Assembly (NCBI GenBank): GCA_002325245.1
Contig: DCRR01000011.1
Span: 179,517 to 243,516 of the forward strand
Length of the DNA: 64,000 nt
Source: Microbacteriaceae bacterium UBA1487
Lineage (GTDB): Bacteria > Actinomycetota > Actinomycetes > Actinomycetales > Microbacteriaceae
Direction: 5' to 3'
Shown here: one piece after another, positions 54,365-61,777 of the stretch
How the letters are laid out: each line of letters begins with the position of its first letter
Position numbering within the stretch: the stretch's first letter is position 1
Notes under the pieces: model-generated
The model's database searches: none
What the model was told of the DNA's origin: nothing
The model's input: only the letters and a program-made list of their open reading frames with translations
Translations under genes and position numbers: made by a program

Positions 54365-55822
54365 TCAGCTGAGCTGGTTGGACTCGAGCCAGGCGAGGTA
54401 CTCGTCGGTGACGTTGCCGGTGATGTAGTCGCCCGTGAAGCAGCTCATCTCGAGGCCCTGGATGTCGGAGCCCTCGAGAATCGCCGACTGCATGTCCTCG
54501 ACCTCCTGGTAGATCAGGTAGTCGGCACCCAGCTCGGTGGCGATCTCGGGGATCTTGCGACCGTGCGCGATCAGCTCCGCCCGGGTCGGCATGTTGATGC
54601 CGTAGACATGCGGGTAGCGCACCGGCGGCGCGGCGCTCGTGAAGGTCACCGAGTTGGCGCCCGCGATGCGCGCCATGTCGACGATCTCCTTCGAGGTCGT
54701 GCCGCGCACGATCGAGTCGTCGACGATCAGCACGTTCTTGCCTTTGAACTCGGAGCTCATCGCGTTGAGCTTCTGCTTGACGCTCTTCGAGCGCTGCTCC
54801 TGCCCGGGCATGATGAAGGTGCGGCCGACGTAGCGGTTCTTGTAGAAGCCCTCGCGGTATTCGATGCCGAGCTTCTGCGCCACCTGCATCGCGGCGGGGC
54901 GCGAGGAATCCGGAATCGGCATGACGACGTCGATGTCGCCGGACGGCGTGTACTTGGCGATGGTGTCGGCGAGCCGGTCGCCGAGGCGCAGTCGCGCGTC
55001 GTAGACGGAGATGCCGTTCATGATCGAGTCGGGACGCGCCAGGTACACGTACTCGAACGAGCAGGGAATCAGGCGCGGGTTCTTGGCGCACTGCCGCGCG
55101 AACAGCTCGCCCGAGCGCGAGATGAAGATCGCCTCGCCGGGCTCGACGTCGCGCACGACCTCGTAGCCGCCGTTCTCGAGCACGAGCGACTCGCTGGCCA
55201 CGACCCACTCGGTGCCGACGAGCCCGCTGGTGCGGCGACCCAGAATGAGCGGGCGGATGCCGTAGGGGTCGCGGAACGCCAGCAGCCCGTGCCCGCCGAT
55301 GAGCGCGATCGCGGCGTAGGAGCCCTCGACCCGCTCGTGCAGCGTCTCGATGGCGTCGAAGATCTGGTCGGGGTCGAGGTCGGTGCCGCGCACCTGCGAC
55401 TGCAGCTCATGCGCGAGCACGTTGACCAGCAGCTCCGTGTCCGAGCTGGTGTTGAGGTGCCGGCGATCGACCCGGAACAACTGGTCGCTCAGCTCACGCG
55501 TGTTGGTGAGGTTGCCGTTGTGCACGAGCACGATGCCGTAGGGCGCGTTCACGTAGAACGGCTGCGCCTCCTGCTCCTTCTCGGCGTCGCCGCGCGTCGC
55601 GTAGCGAACATGGCCGAGGCCCATGGTGCCGAGCAGGGTGCGCATGTCGCGCGTGCGGTACGCCTCACGCACCTGGCCTTTGGCCTTGTGCATGTGGATG
55701 ATGCTGCCGTCGGCGGTCGCGATGCCGGTCGAGTCCTGGCCGCGATGCTGCAGCAGCGCAAGGCTGTCATAGACCTGCTGGTTGACTGGGCTCGAAGAGA
55801 CGATGCCGACAATGCCGCACAT
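54365..55822 (-). CDS. purF: Amidophosphoribosyltransferase
   Basis: A 485-residue enzyme catalysing the first purine step (PRPP plus glutamine to phosphoribosylamine). The ATG at 55822 is chosen because it places the catalytic Cys at position 2 (MCGIVGIV), exposed after Met removal; an upstream in-frame start would bury it. VLVHNGNLTN lies in the glutaminase domain and the PRPP loop is VLIVDDSIVRGTTSKEIVDM. A C-terminal Cys in GLEMSCFTGDY fits Gram-positive-type PurF. Confidence 0.96.
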   Translation of the reverse strand: MCGIVGIVSSSPVNQQVYDSLALLQHRGQDSTGIATADGSIIHMHKAKGQVREAYRTRDMRTLLGTMGLGHVRYATRGDAEKEQEAQPFYVNAPYGIVLVHNGNLTNTRELSDQLFRVDRRHLNTSSDTELLVNVLAHELQSQVRGTDLDPDQIFDAIETLHERVEGSYAAIALIGGHGLLAFRDPYGIRPLILGRRTSGLVGTEWVVASESLVLENGGYEVVRDVEPGEAIFISRSGELFARQCAKNPRLIPCSFEYVYLARPDSIMNGISVYDARLRLGDRLADTIAKYTPSGDIDVVMPIPDSSRPAAMQVAQKLGIEYREGFYKNRYVGRTFIMPGQEQRSKSVKQKLNAMSSEFKGKNVLIVDDSIVRGTTSKEIVDMARIAGANSVTFTSAAPPVRYPHVYGINMPTRAELIAHGRKIPEIATELGADYLIYQEVEDMQSAILEGSDIQGLEMSCFTGDYITGNVTDEYLAWLESNQLS

Positions 55823-55919
55823 TCCGCGGAGTGCTCCCACCGGTGAAGGATGCGTACCCGCGTCGCACGGGTACGTCTCAGTCTCGCATAGCGCGGCGTC
55901 GCATCGTGCGGCGGGCGAC

Positions 55920-55925
55920 TACCCT
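55920..55925 (+). promoter_or_regulatory. -10 element TACCCT, leaderless start of purM
   Basis: TACCCT is followed by GGCTGT and the purM GTG at 55932. Confidence 0.5.
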
Positions 55926-55931
55926 GGCTGT

Positions 55932-57050
55932 GTGACCGCCGCATCCAGTTCTCATGGCGACGCCAGCTACGCCGCCGCCGGAGTCGACACCGCCGCGGGC
56001 GACCGCGCGGTCGAGCTGATGAAGGCCGCGGTCGGCGCGACTCACGGGCCGGAGGTCCTGGGCGGCGTGGGCGGCTTCGCCGGCCTGTTCGACGTGAGCG
56101 CGCTGCGCGAATTCCGCCGCCCGCTGCTGGCGACGAGCACCGACGGCGTCGGCACGAAGATCGACATCGCCATCGCGCTCGACAAGCACGACACGATCGG
56201 GCAGGACCTGGTCGGCATGGTCGTCGACGACATCGTCGTGGTCGGCGCGAAGCCGCTGTTCATGACCGACTACATCGCCTGCGGCAAGGTCGACCCGCAC
56301 CGGATCGCCACCCTGGTCGAGGGGGTCGCGCGCGCCTGCGCCGAGACCGGCACCGCGCTGGTGGGCGGCGAGACCGCGGAGCACCCGGGCCTGATGAAGC
56401 CGCACGAGTACGACATCGCGGGCGCCGCGGTGGGAGCCGTCGAGGCGGATGCGGTGCTCGGCCCGGAGCGCATCGAGCATGGCGACCTGGTCGTCGCGAT
56501 CGCGTCGAGCGGTCTGCACAGCAATGGCTTCTCGCTGGTGCGCCACATTCTGGCGAACGCGGGCGTCGGCTACACCGACCACTCGGCCGCGCTCGGCGGA
56601 ACGGTCGGCCAGGTGCTGCTCGAGCCCACTCGCCTGTACACGAGCCCGCTGCTCGGCATCCTGGCCGACCTGCCGGGGGCCGTGCACGCCCTGAGCCACG
56701 TGACGGGCGGCGGCATCGCCGCCAACCTGGCCCGCGTGCTGCCGCGCGGCGCCTGGGTGGAGGTCGATCGCTCGACCTGGAGCCCGGACCCCGTCTTCCG
56801 CGTGCTGGCCGACCTCGGCGGGCTCGCGCTCGCCGACACGGAGGGCACCTGGAACCTGGGCGTCGGCATGTTCGCGGTCGTCGCGCCCGACTCGGCCAGC
56901 GCGGTGACGCGCGCGCTCGAGGCAGCGGGGATGCCCGCCTGGGTCGCGGGCCGCGTCACGGTCGGCGATCGCGATCTCGACGGCTTCGAGCAGGGCGCCA
57001 AGGGCGTGGACGGCGGCGCGGTGCGCCTCGTCGGCTCATTCGCCGGCTAG
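55932..57050 (+). CDS. purM: Phosphoribosylformylglycinamidine cyclo-ligase (AIR synthetase)
   Basis: A 372-residue AIR synthetase. It has ATP-binding STDGVGTKIDIAIALDKHDT, GMVVDDIVVVGAKPLFMTDY, the GGETAEHPGLM loop and SHVTGGGIAANLARVLPRG, all canonical PurM. It is divergent from purF across ~110 bp. The GTG is the second codon set after a TACCCT box, consistent with a leaderless transcript; longer upstream starts are not supported. Confidence 0.96.
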   Translation: MTAASSSHGDASYAAAGVDTAAGDRAVELMKAAVGATHGPEVLGGVGGFAGLFDVSALREFRRPLLATSTDGVGTKIDIAIALDKHDTIGQDLVGMVVDDIVVVGAKPLFMTDYIACGKVDPHRIATLVEGVARACAETGTALVGGETAEHPGLMKPHEYDIAGAAVGAVEADAVLGPERIEHGDLVVAIASSGLHSNGFSLVRHILANAGVGYTDHSAALGGTVGQVLLEPTRLYTSPLLGILADLPGAVHALSHVTGGGIAANLARVLPRGAWVEVDRSTWSPDPVFRVLADLGGLALADTEGTWNLGVGMFAVVAPDSASAVTRALEAAGMPAWVAGRVTVGDRDLDGFEQGAKGVDGGAVRLVGSFAG

Positions 57051-57105
57051 ATCGACGCACACGGCTGCCGGAGATCCGCCGAGTGCGGTGCTCGTCGCCG
57101 TGCAC

Positions 57106-57144
57106 GCGCAACCGTGCCGCGCAGCCGTGCCGCGCAACCGTGCC
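57106..57144. repeat. Three tandem copies of a 13-bp unit
   Basis: GCGCAACCGTGCC at 57106-57118, GCGCAGCCGTGCC (one change) at 57119-57131 and GCGCAACCGTGCC at 57132-57144, between the converging purM and DUF3073 genes. Probably a slippage-prone minisatellite. Confidence 0.85.
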
Positions 57145-57169
57145 GAGCATCCGCCCGGGTCGGCGGGAG

Positions 57170-57367
57170 CTACGCGGTCTTGAACTGGTCTTCGTCGTAC
57201 TCGTCGTCGTCGGACGCCGAGTACTCCGGCCACTTCTCGAGGTCTTCTTCAAGCCGCGAGTTGCCGCCGAGTTCCTTTTCGAGCGCACCGTAGTTGGTGT
57301 CGGGGCTGAAGTACTTCAGCTCGCGCGCCACCTTGGTGTGCTTCGCCTTTTGACGGCCGCGCCCCAT
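57170..57367 (-). CDS. DUF3073 small acidic protein
   Basis: A 65-residue protein starting MGRGRQKAKHTKVARELKYF and ending in an acidic tail (SASDDDEYDEDQF). This is the actinobacterial DUF3073 family, usually found next to purM, function unknown. The basic N-terminus and acidic C-terminus suggest a nucleic-acid- or protein-binding role, which is inference. AGAGGGGG precedes the ATG. The TAGACT box at 57418-57423 would give a ~44-nt leader. Confidence 0.9.
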   Translation of the reverse strand: MGRGRQKAKHTKVARELKYFSPDTNYGALEKELGGNSRLEEDLEKWPEYSASDDDEYDEDQFKTA

Positions 57368-57417
57368 GCGTGACCCCCTCTGATTCGAGTTATGGCAATG
57401 GTTGAAAACTGCCCAAA

Positions 57418-57423
57418 AGTCTA
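57418..57423 (-). promoter_or_regulatory. -10 element TAGACT of the DUF3073 gene
   Basis: On the minus strand TAGACT (57418-57423) lies about 50 nt upstream of the ATG at 57367, giving a leader with a ribosome-binding site. The leader (57368-57411) is notably AT-rich compared with its surroundings. Confidence 0.45.
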
Positions 57424-57468
57424 ACACGTACCCCATTTGGGGAACGACTGGTCTCCACCTGCGCCGAC

Positions 57469-57474
57469 TAGTCT
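57469..57474 (+). promoter_or_regulatory. -10 element TAGTCT, leaderless start of the FAD oxidoreductase gene
   Basis: TAGTCT is followed by TGACCGC and the GTG at 57482, a gap of 7 nt. Confidence 0.5.
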
Positions 57475-57481
57475 TGACCGC

Positions 57482-58603
57482 GTGACCGAGCCCACGTACG
57501 ACACCTCAGTGGTCGTGATCGGTGGCGGTCAGGCAGGACTGTCCACCGCATTCTACCTGCGCCGCCTCGGCCTCGACCCCGGCAACGACTTCGTCGTACT
57601 GGATCGCGGGCCCGGCGCCGGCGGCGCCTGGCAGTTCCGCTGGGAGGCGCTGCGGCTCGGCTACGCGCATCGCGTCAACGACCTCCCCGGCATGGACGAG
57701 CTCGGGCTGAGCTTCGACACCGCCGATCGGCACGCCCCTGCCAAGGACATCGTCGCCGACTACTACGGCCGCTACGAGGAGCACTTCGGGCTGCAGGTCG
57801 TGCGCCCGGCCGAGGTCACCTCGGTCACTCCGGAGCTGGACGGCCTCGCCGTGTCGTTCACCCTCCCCGGGATCGACGCGGACGACGAGCCGGAGACCAA
57901 GACCGTGCGCGCGCCGGTCGTCGTGAACGCGACGGGAACCTGGGGGGCGCCGTTCGTGCCGTACTACCCGGGCATGAACACCTTCGCGGGCCGCCACCTG
58001 CACACCTCCGAGTACCGCAACGCGGAGGAGTTCCGTGACCAGGCGGTCGTGGTCGTCGGGGGCGGCACCAGCGCGATCGGATTCCTGATGGAGCTCGAAG
58101 GAGTCGCCAAGTCGCTGGTGTGGGTCTCGCGTCGTCCGATCCAGTTCCTCGACTCGCAGGGTCTCGACGTCGAGGCGGGGGCCTCGGCGGTGGCGCTGCA
58201 GGACGCCGCCGCGCGCGAAGGCCGCGCTCTGCCGAGCATCGTCAGCACGACGGGCGTTCCGCGGAGTCGTCGCATCCAGGCGGGCATCGACCGCGGGCTG
58301 CTGGTCGCGCATCCGATGTTCGACAAGATCGAGCCGACGGGGGTGCGCTGGAGCAACGGCAGCTTCCGGCCCGCCGACGCGATCATCTGGTCGACCGGCT
58401 TCCGTCCCGAGCTGCGGCACCTCGCCCCGCTCAAGCTGCGCGAGAAGGAGGGCGGTGTCGTCGTTGGCGGCGGCGTCTCCTGGCGGAACCCGCGGGTGTT
58501 CTTCGCGGGCTACGGTCCGACCGCGAGCACGATCGGCGCGAATCGCGCCGGCCGCACGATCGCCCGCCAGGTCGTGGCGACGCTCAGCAAGCTCGGCGCC
58601 TGA
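57482..58603 (+). CDS. FAD-dependent NAD(P)-binding oxidoreductase (flavin monooxygenase-like)
   Basis: A 373-residue flavoprotein. The FAD Rossmann motif is VVVIGGGQAGLSTAFYLRRL at the N-terminus, a central NAD(P) Rossmann motif is VVVVGGGTSAIGFLMEL, and the C-terminus has ADAIIWSTGFRPELRHL and FFAGYGPTASTIGANRAG. This resembles YhiN/CzcO-like flavin monooxygenases or FMOs; the substrate is unknown. Its promoter region is shared with the divergent DUF3073 gene. Confidence 0.87.
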   Translation: MTEPTYDTSVVVIGGGQAGLSTAFYLRRLGLDPGNDFVVLDRGPGAGGAWQFRWEALRLGYAHRVNDLPGMDELGLSFDTADRHAPAKDIVADYYGRYEEHFGLQVVRPAEVTSVTPELDGLAVSFTLPGIDADDEPETKTVRAPVVVNATGTWGAPFVPYYPGMNTFAGRHLHTSEYRNAEEFRDQAVVVVGGGTSAIGFLMELEGVAKSLVWVSRRPIQFLDSQGLDVEAGASAVALQDAAAREGRALPSIVSTTGVPRSRRIQAGIDRGLLVAHPMFDKIEPTGVRWSNGSFRPADAIIWSTGFRPELRHLAPLKLREKEGGVVVGGGVSWRNPRVFFAGYGPTASTIGANRAGRTIARQVVATLSKLGA

Positions 58604-58621
58604 GCACGCGGCAGCACGGCG

Positions 58622-59002
58622 CTACGCGATCGCCGCGAGGGTGACAGCGAAGCCGGCTGCAGCGCTCGCGAGGCCGAGCACGAGGTTGCCGGTGAGGCTG
58701 ACGATCGCGGCGCGCATCCGGCGGCGCGAGGCCAGCTGCAGCGTCTCGACGCTCAGCGTGCTGAACGTGGTGAGCCCGCCGGCGAAGCCGCCGAAGATCA
58801 CGTATCGGAGGTCCGGCTCGATCGAGCCGGTGGCTGCGAGAGCCAGCAGCACTCCGCCGAGCGCCGAGCCGACCACGTTGACCGTCAGCACGGCCCACGG
58901 CAGCCGGGCGCGCGGATGACTGAGCAGCACCGTCGTGCCGTAGCGGGCCAGTGCGCCCGCGGCCCCGGCAACGAGGGCCGCGGCGATCACCCAGCCGTTC
59001 AT
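58622..59002 (-). CDS. crcB: Fluoride channel Fluc/CrcB, second copy of a pair
   Basis: A 126-residue four-helix fluoride exporter subunit. It has GAAGALARYGTTVLLS near the N-terminus, VNVVGSALGGVLLALAA with the pore Asn, and the signature GGFAGGLTTFSTLSVETLQL. Its ATG overlaps the stop of the upstream crcB by 4 nt. Two adjacent crcB genes are common in Gram-positives and usually form a heterodimeric channel that protects the cell from fluoride. Confidence 0.9.
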   Translation of the reverse strand: MNGWVIAAALVAGAAGALARYGTTVLLSHPRARLPWAVLTVNVVGSALGGVLLALAATGSIEPDLRYVIFGGFAGGLTTFSTLSVETLQLASRRRMRAAIVSLTGNLVLGLASAAAGFAVTLAAIA

Positions 59003-59388
59003 TCGGTCACCTCCAGCGGGGGCATCCGGCGCCGCGTGCCGATGCCCAGCCCGAGCGCGGCAGCGGCCAGCCCGAGCACGAGGGTGGTGCCGAGGTAGGC
59101 GACGGCGAGGCCCCACTGCTCGGCGTCGACGAGGGCGACGAACGAGACCGCGAGCGCCGAGAAGGTGGTGAACGAGCCGAGCACGCCGGTGCGCAGACCC
59201 GCCCGCGCCCAGAGCGGGGTGGACAGCTCGAAGCGCCCGACCAGCAGGCCGAGCAGCAACGATCCGGTGACGTTGGCGAGCAGTGTCGACCAGGGGAATC
59301 CGGCGTCGGCGTGGGGGAGGGCGGCGTCGAGCGCGAGACGCAGCCCGGTGCCGAGCGCGCCCCCCAGAAGCACCGCGAGGATCGTCAC
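58999..59388 (-). CDS. crcB: Fluoride channel Fluc/CrcB, first copy of a pair
   Basis: A 129-residue paralogue of the following crcB. It has LLGGALGTGLRLALDA, LLANVTGSLLLGLLVGRF with the conserved Asn, and TGVLGSFTTFSALAVSFVAL. The GTG at 59388 is chosen because it starts the first helix and TACGCT ends 7 nt upstream; the longer in-frame extension encodes Arg-rich sequence only. No fluoride riboswitch is evident upstream. Confidence 0.88.
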   Translation of the reverse strand: MTILAVLLGGALGTGLRLALDAALPHADAGFPWSTLLANVTGSLLLGLLVGRFELSTPLWARAGLRTGVLGSFTTFSALAVSFVALVDAEQWGLAVAYLGTTLVLGLAAAALGLGIGTRRRMPPLEVTE

Positions 59389-59395
59389 GCGCGTC

Positions 59396-59401
59396 AGCGT
59401 A
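59396..59401 (-). promoter_or_regulatory. -10 element TACGCT, leaderless start of the crcB pair
   Basis: On the minus strand TACGCT is followed by GACGCGC and the GTG at 59388. Confidence 0.45.
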
Positions 59402-59445
59402 GTCGCGTCGATCCCCGCGACGCGGACGCGCGCCCTCCGCGCTCG

Positions 59446-59451
59446 TATGAT
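59446..59451 (+). promoter_or_regulatory. -10 element TATGAT, leaderless start of the 59458 gene
   Basis: TATGAT is close to the consensus TATAAT and is followed by CGGGCC and the GTG at 59458. Confidence 0.6.
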
Positions 59452-59457
59452 CGGGCC

Positions 59458-60099
59458 GTGCCTTCCAACGCCCGACGCCGACGCTGGCCGTGGATTCTCG
59501 CGGCCGCCCTCGTGGTCATCCTCGTTCCCGCCGCGCTCGTCGCGGTGCCGATCCTCACGCACTCGAGCCAGGGTCTGGCCAATCAGGATCCGGCCGAGGA
59601 GGAGTGGCCGACGCGCGTGACGGCCTCGGGCGACGACGGGCGTGACCGCGCGCTTGCGGTCTCGGCCTTCGAGTCGAGCGAGGCGGTCGACACGTCGTCG
59701 CTGGCGCCCGGCGACCAGCTTGTGGTGACGGGATCCGGCTACGACCCGGCGCGCGGGATCTATGTGGCGGTCTGTCGCATTCCGGACAACGCGGGCGAGA
59801 AGCCGGGGCCATGCCTCGGCGGAGTTCCCGCGCAGGAGCAGCAGGACGTCGCCGAGGGCACCATCCAGTTCGCGGCGAGCAACTGGGTGAACGACGACTG
59901 GGCGTGGCGGCTGTTCGGCGCGCGCTCATTCGACGACCCCGAGCTGGGCGACTTCACCGCGTACATCGAGGTGCCGGAGCCGGTGGACGAAGGCCTCGAT
60001 TGCCGTGTCGAGGCCTGCGCGATCTATACCCGCAACGACCACACGGCCGCAGCGGACCGCGTGCAGGACCTCGCGATCCCGGTGGGCTTCGCCGACTAG
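59458..60099 (+). CDS. Membrane-anchored or secreted protein of unknown function
   Basis: A 213-residue protein. Basic residues (NARRRRWPW) precede one hydrophobic helix (ILAAALVVILVPAALVAVPI) that could be a signal anchor or signal peptide. The exported part has a beta-rich domain with LVVTGSGYDPARGIYVAVCR, PGPCLGGVPAQEQQD and DCRVEACAIYTRNDHTA. Four cysteines could form two disulfides. The VTGSGYDP..GIYVAVC pattern is reminiscent of actinobacterial Ig-like secreted domains such as neocarzinostatin relatives, but that is a weak resemblance. Confidence 0.7.
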   Translation: MPSNARRRRWPWILAAALVVILVPAALVAVPILTHSSQGLANQDPAEEEWPTRVTASGDDGRDRALAVSAFESSEAVDTSSLAPGDQLVVTGSGYDPARGIYVAVCRIPDNAGEKPGPCLGGVPAQEQQDVAEGTIQFAASNWVNDDWAWRLFGARSFDDPELGDFTAYIEVPEPVDEGLDCRVEACAIYTRNDHTAAADRVQDLAIPVGFAD

Positions 60100-60127
60100 C
60101 CGCGCCGTTCCGGCGAGCCGCGCAGTC

Positions 60128-60142
60128 CCATCTGCGAGATGG
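60128..60142. other. Hairpin CCATCT-GCG-AGATGG upstream of the TipA-like promoter
   Basis: A perfect 6-bp inverted repeat with a 3-nt loop, ending two bases before the -35 box. It could be the terminator of the preceding secreted-protein gene or an extra regulator site. No T-tract follows. Confidence 0.35.
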
Positions 60143-60143
60143 C

Positions 60144-60174
60144 TTGACCTTGACGCTGCGTCAACTTGTAGCGT
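60144..60174 (+). promoter_or_regulatory. MerR-type promoter with 19-bp spacer and operator TTGACG-CTG-CGTCAA
   Basis: -35 TTGACC (60144-60149) and -10 TAGCGT (60169-60174) are separated by 19 bp, the elongated spacing typical of MerR-activated promoters. A perfect dyad TTGACG-CTG-CGTCAA (60150-60164) fills the spacer. The ATG at 60182 lies 7 nt past the -10 box, so the transcript is probably leaderless. Confidence 0.8.
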
Positions 60175-60181
60175 CGGAGGC

Positions 60182-60955
60182 ATGAGAGCGGAAGCCACGG
60201 ACTGGAGCATCCAGGAGGTCGCGCGCCTCGCCGGAACGACGAGCCGCACGCTTCGCCACTACGACGACGTCGGCCTCGTCCCGCCGAGTCGGATCGGCGC
60301 CAACGGCTACCGCTATTACGACGAGGCCGCGCTGCTGCGACTGCAGCGCGTGCTGCTGCTGCGCGAGCTCGGCCTCGGAATTCCCGCGATCGCAGACGTG
60401 ATCGCGGGGCAGCGAGATGATCGCGAGGCGCTGCGCCGACAGCTCGCCCAACTCCGTCAGGAGCAGGAGCGGCTGGCGCGACAGATCGCGAGCGTCGAGC
60501 GCACCATCGAGACCCTGGAAGGAGGTGAACAGCTGATGGCAGAGAACATGTTCGACGGCTTCGACCACACCCAGTACCGGGAGGAGGTCGAGCGGGAGTG
60601 GGGCGCCGAGGCGTATGCGACGAGTGACGCGTGGTGGCGGGGCCTGGGCCGCGATGGCCAGGCCGCGTTCCGCGAGCAGGTGGCGGCGCTGAACCGCGAC
60701 TGGATCGCGGCCGCCGCGAGCGGCATCGATCCGGACTCGCACGAGGCGCACGCGCTCGCGGAGCGCCACGTGGAGTGGCTGGGGAGCACCCCGGGCATCC
60801 CGCGCACGGGTGATGCTCCGGCGAAGGAGTACGTGCTCGGGCTGGCCGAGATGTACGTGGCCGACCCGCGCTTCGCCGCGAACTACGGCGGCGCGACGGG
60901 CGCGGCCTTCGTGCGCGACGCGCTCGCCGCCTATGCGGCGAACCGGCTGTCGTAG
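60182..60955 (+). CDS. MerR-family regulator with TipAS antibiotic-recognition-like domain
   Basis: A 257-residue TipAL-like activator. The MerR winged helix-turn-helix is at about 9-77 (SIQEVARLAGTTSRTLRHYD; ANGYRYYDEAALLRLQRVLL), a coiled coil spans 78-118 (QLAQLRQEQERLARQIASVE), and a TipAS domain runs from about 120 to the end (FDGFDHTQYREEVEREWG; YVADPRFAANYGG). TipAS domains bind thiopeptide antibiotics or related molecules. The promoter carries its own operator, implying autoregulation. The internal ATG near residue 119 (LMAENMFDGF, behind GGAGG) could produce a separate TipAS-only protein, as known for tipA. Confidence 0.87.
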   Translation: MRAEATDWSIQEVARLAGTTSRTLRHYDDVGLVPPSRIGANGYRYYDEAALLRLQRVLLLRELGLGIPAIADVIAGQRDDREALRRQLAQLRQEQERLARQIASVERTIETLEGGEQLMAENMFDGFDHTQYREEVEREWGAEAYATSDAWWRGLGRDGQAAFREQVAALNRDWIAAAASGIDPDSHEAHALAERHVEWLGSTPGIPRTGDAPAKEYVLGLAEMYVADPRFAANYGGATGAAFVRDALAAYAANRLS

Positions 60956-61059
60956 TCGGGGTCGAAGGGGATCGCGCGGTAGCCGTCGTTCGCGACGACG
61001 ACGACCGTGGCGATCATGGCCCACAGCGCGAGCGCGCCGAGGGAGAGGGCGATCATCAT
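60931..61059 (-). CDS. 42-residue single-pass membrane microprotein coupled to YczE
   Basis: A small gene encoding MMIALSLGALALWAMIATVV followed by VVANDGYRAIPFDPDYDSRF and AA. One transmembrane helix fills residues 2-24 and the C-terminal tail is acidic/aromatic. A strong GAGGAGGT lies 7 nt before the ATG, within the 3' end of yczE. Its ATG overlaps the yczE stop (ATGA), so it is translationally coupled. The last 25 nt overlap the converging TipA-like gene. It may be a subunit or modulator of the YczE protein. Confidence 0.65.
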   Translation of the reverse strand: MMIALSLGALALWAMIATVVVVANDGYRAIPFDPDYDSRFAA

Positions 61060-61706
61060 GCCGGCACCTCCTCTCGGGGCGACTCGAGCGCGCCCGGGCG
61101 GACGGGCACCCGCAGCACCGGCAGCGTGACGCCGACCATCGGCCCGATCAGCAGCGCGAAGGCGAGCGTGCCGACTCCCACCTGGCCGCCCAGCATCCAG
61201 CCCGCCGTCAGCACCGTCACCTCGATGCCGGTGCGCACGACCCAGATCGGCCAGCCGGTGCGCGCGTGAACCCCGGTCATCAGGCCATCGCGCGGCCCGG
61301 GGCCGAGCCGCGCCCCGATGTAGAGGCCGGTCGCCACGGCGAGGAGGGCGAGTCCCCCGGCGAACACGATGCCCTGCTGCCAGGGCACCGTCTGCTGCGG
61401 AACGAGCCAGAGGCCGAGCTCGGCGCTCGTGCCGATGAGGAGCACATTGAGGATCGTGCCGATCCCCGGCCTCTGCTTGAGGGGGATCCAGAGCAGCAGC
61501 ACGAGCGCGCCGACGAGGTTCGTCACGAGCCCGAACGGCAGCCCGGTCTGCCGGGCGATCCCCTGCCCGAGCACATCCCAGGGCGCGACGCCGATGCCGG
61601 CGCGCACCATGACCCCGAGCGCGATGCCGTAGAGGACGAGCCCGACGAGCAGCTGCGCCCAGCGCCGGGTCCAATTCGCGGCGTCGGCCGGCATGCGTGT
61701 GGTCAT
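61056..61706 (-). CDS. YczE/YyaS/YitT-family membrane protein
   Basis: A 216-residue membrane protein with about five to six helices. It shows QLLVGLVLYGIALGVMVRAG, GVAPWDVLGQGIARQTGLPF and LGPGPRDGLMTGVHARTGWP, the glycine/aspartate motifs of the YczE group. Function unknown. In firmicutes and actinobacteria it is often divergent from a MocR-type regulator (YczR), exactly as here. The ATG at 61706 is preferred over a TTG 12 nt upstream; the ATG at 61694 is also possible. Confidence 0.85.
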   Translation of the reverse strand: MTTRMPADAANWTRRWAQLLVGLVLYGIALGVMVRAGIGVAPWDVLGQGIARQTGLPFGLVTNLVGALVLLLWIPLKQRPGIGTILNVLLIGTSAELGLWLVPQQTVPWQQGIVFAGGLALLAVATGLYIGARLGPGPRDGLMTGVHARTGWPIWVVRTGIEVTVLTAGWMLGGQVGVGTLAFALLIGPMVGVTLPVLRVPVRPGALESPREEVPA

Positions 61707-61714
61707 GTCGCCAG

Positions 61715-61751
61715 TCAAGGCCGCAATTGGACTGCAATCAAGATGCCAATT
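61715..61751. promoter_or_regulatory. Candidate MocR operator: direct repeat TCAAG-N4-CAATT, 23-bp period
   Basis: TCAAG-N4-CAATT occurs at 61715-61728 and again at 61738-61751, both on the same strand and 23 bp apart, about two helical turns. It lies between the divergent yczE and mocR genes. Direct-repeat operators spaced by helical turns are typical of MocR/GabR regulators. Confidence 0.65.
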
Positions 61752-61765
61752 CTCGGAATCTGGCG

Positions 61766-61771
61766 TAGGGT
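61766..61771 (+). promoter_or_regulatory. -10 element TAGGGT, leaderless start of the mocR gene
   Basis: TAGGGT is followed by GGCCGG and the GTG at 61778, close behind the candidate operator. Confidence 0.5.
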
Positions 61772-61777
61772 GGCCGG

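Noticed and set aside
59389..59457. A possible fluoride riboswitch upstream of the crcB pair.
   Set aside because: The 69-nt gap lacks the conserved pseudoknot elements of the crcB motif, and the TACGCT box leaves no 5' leader for a riboswitch.
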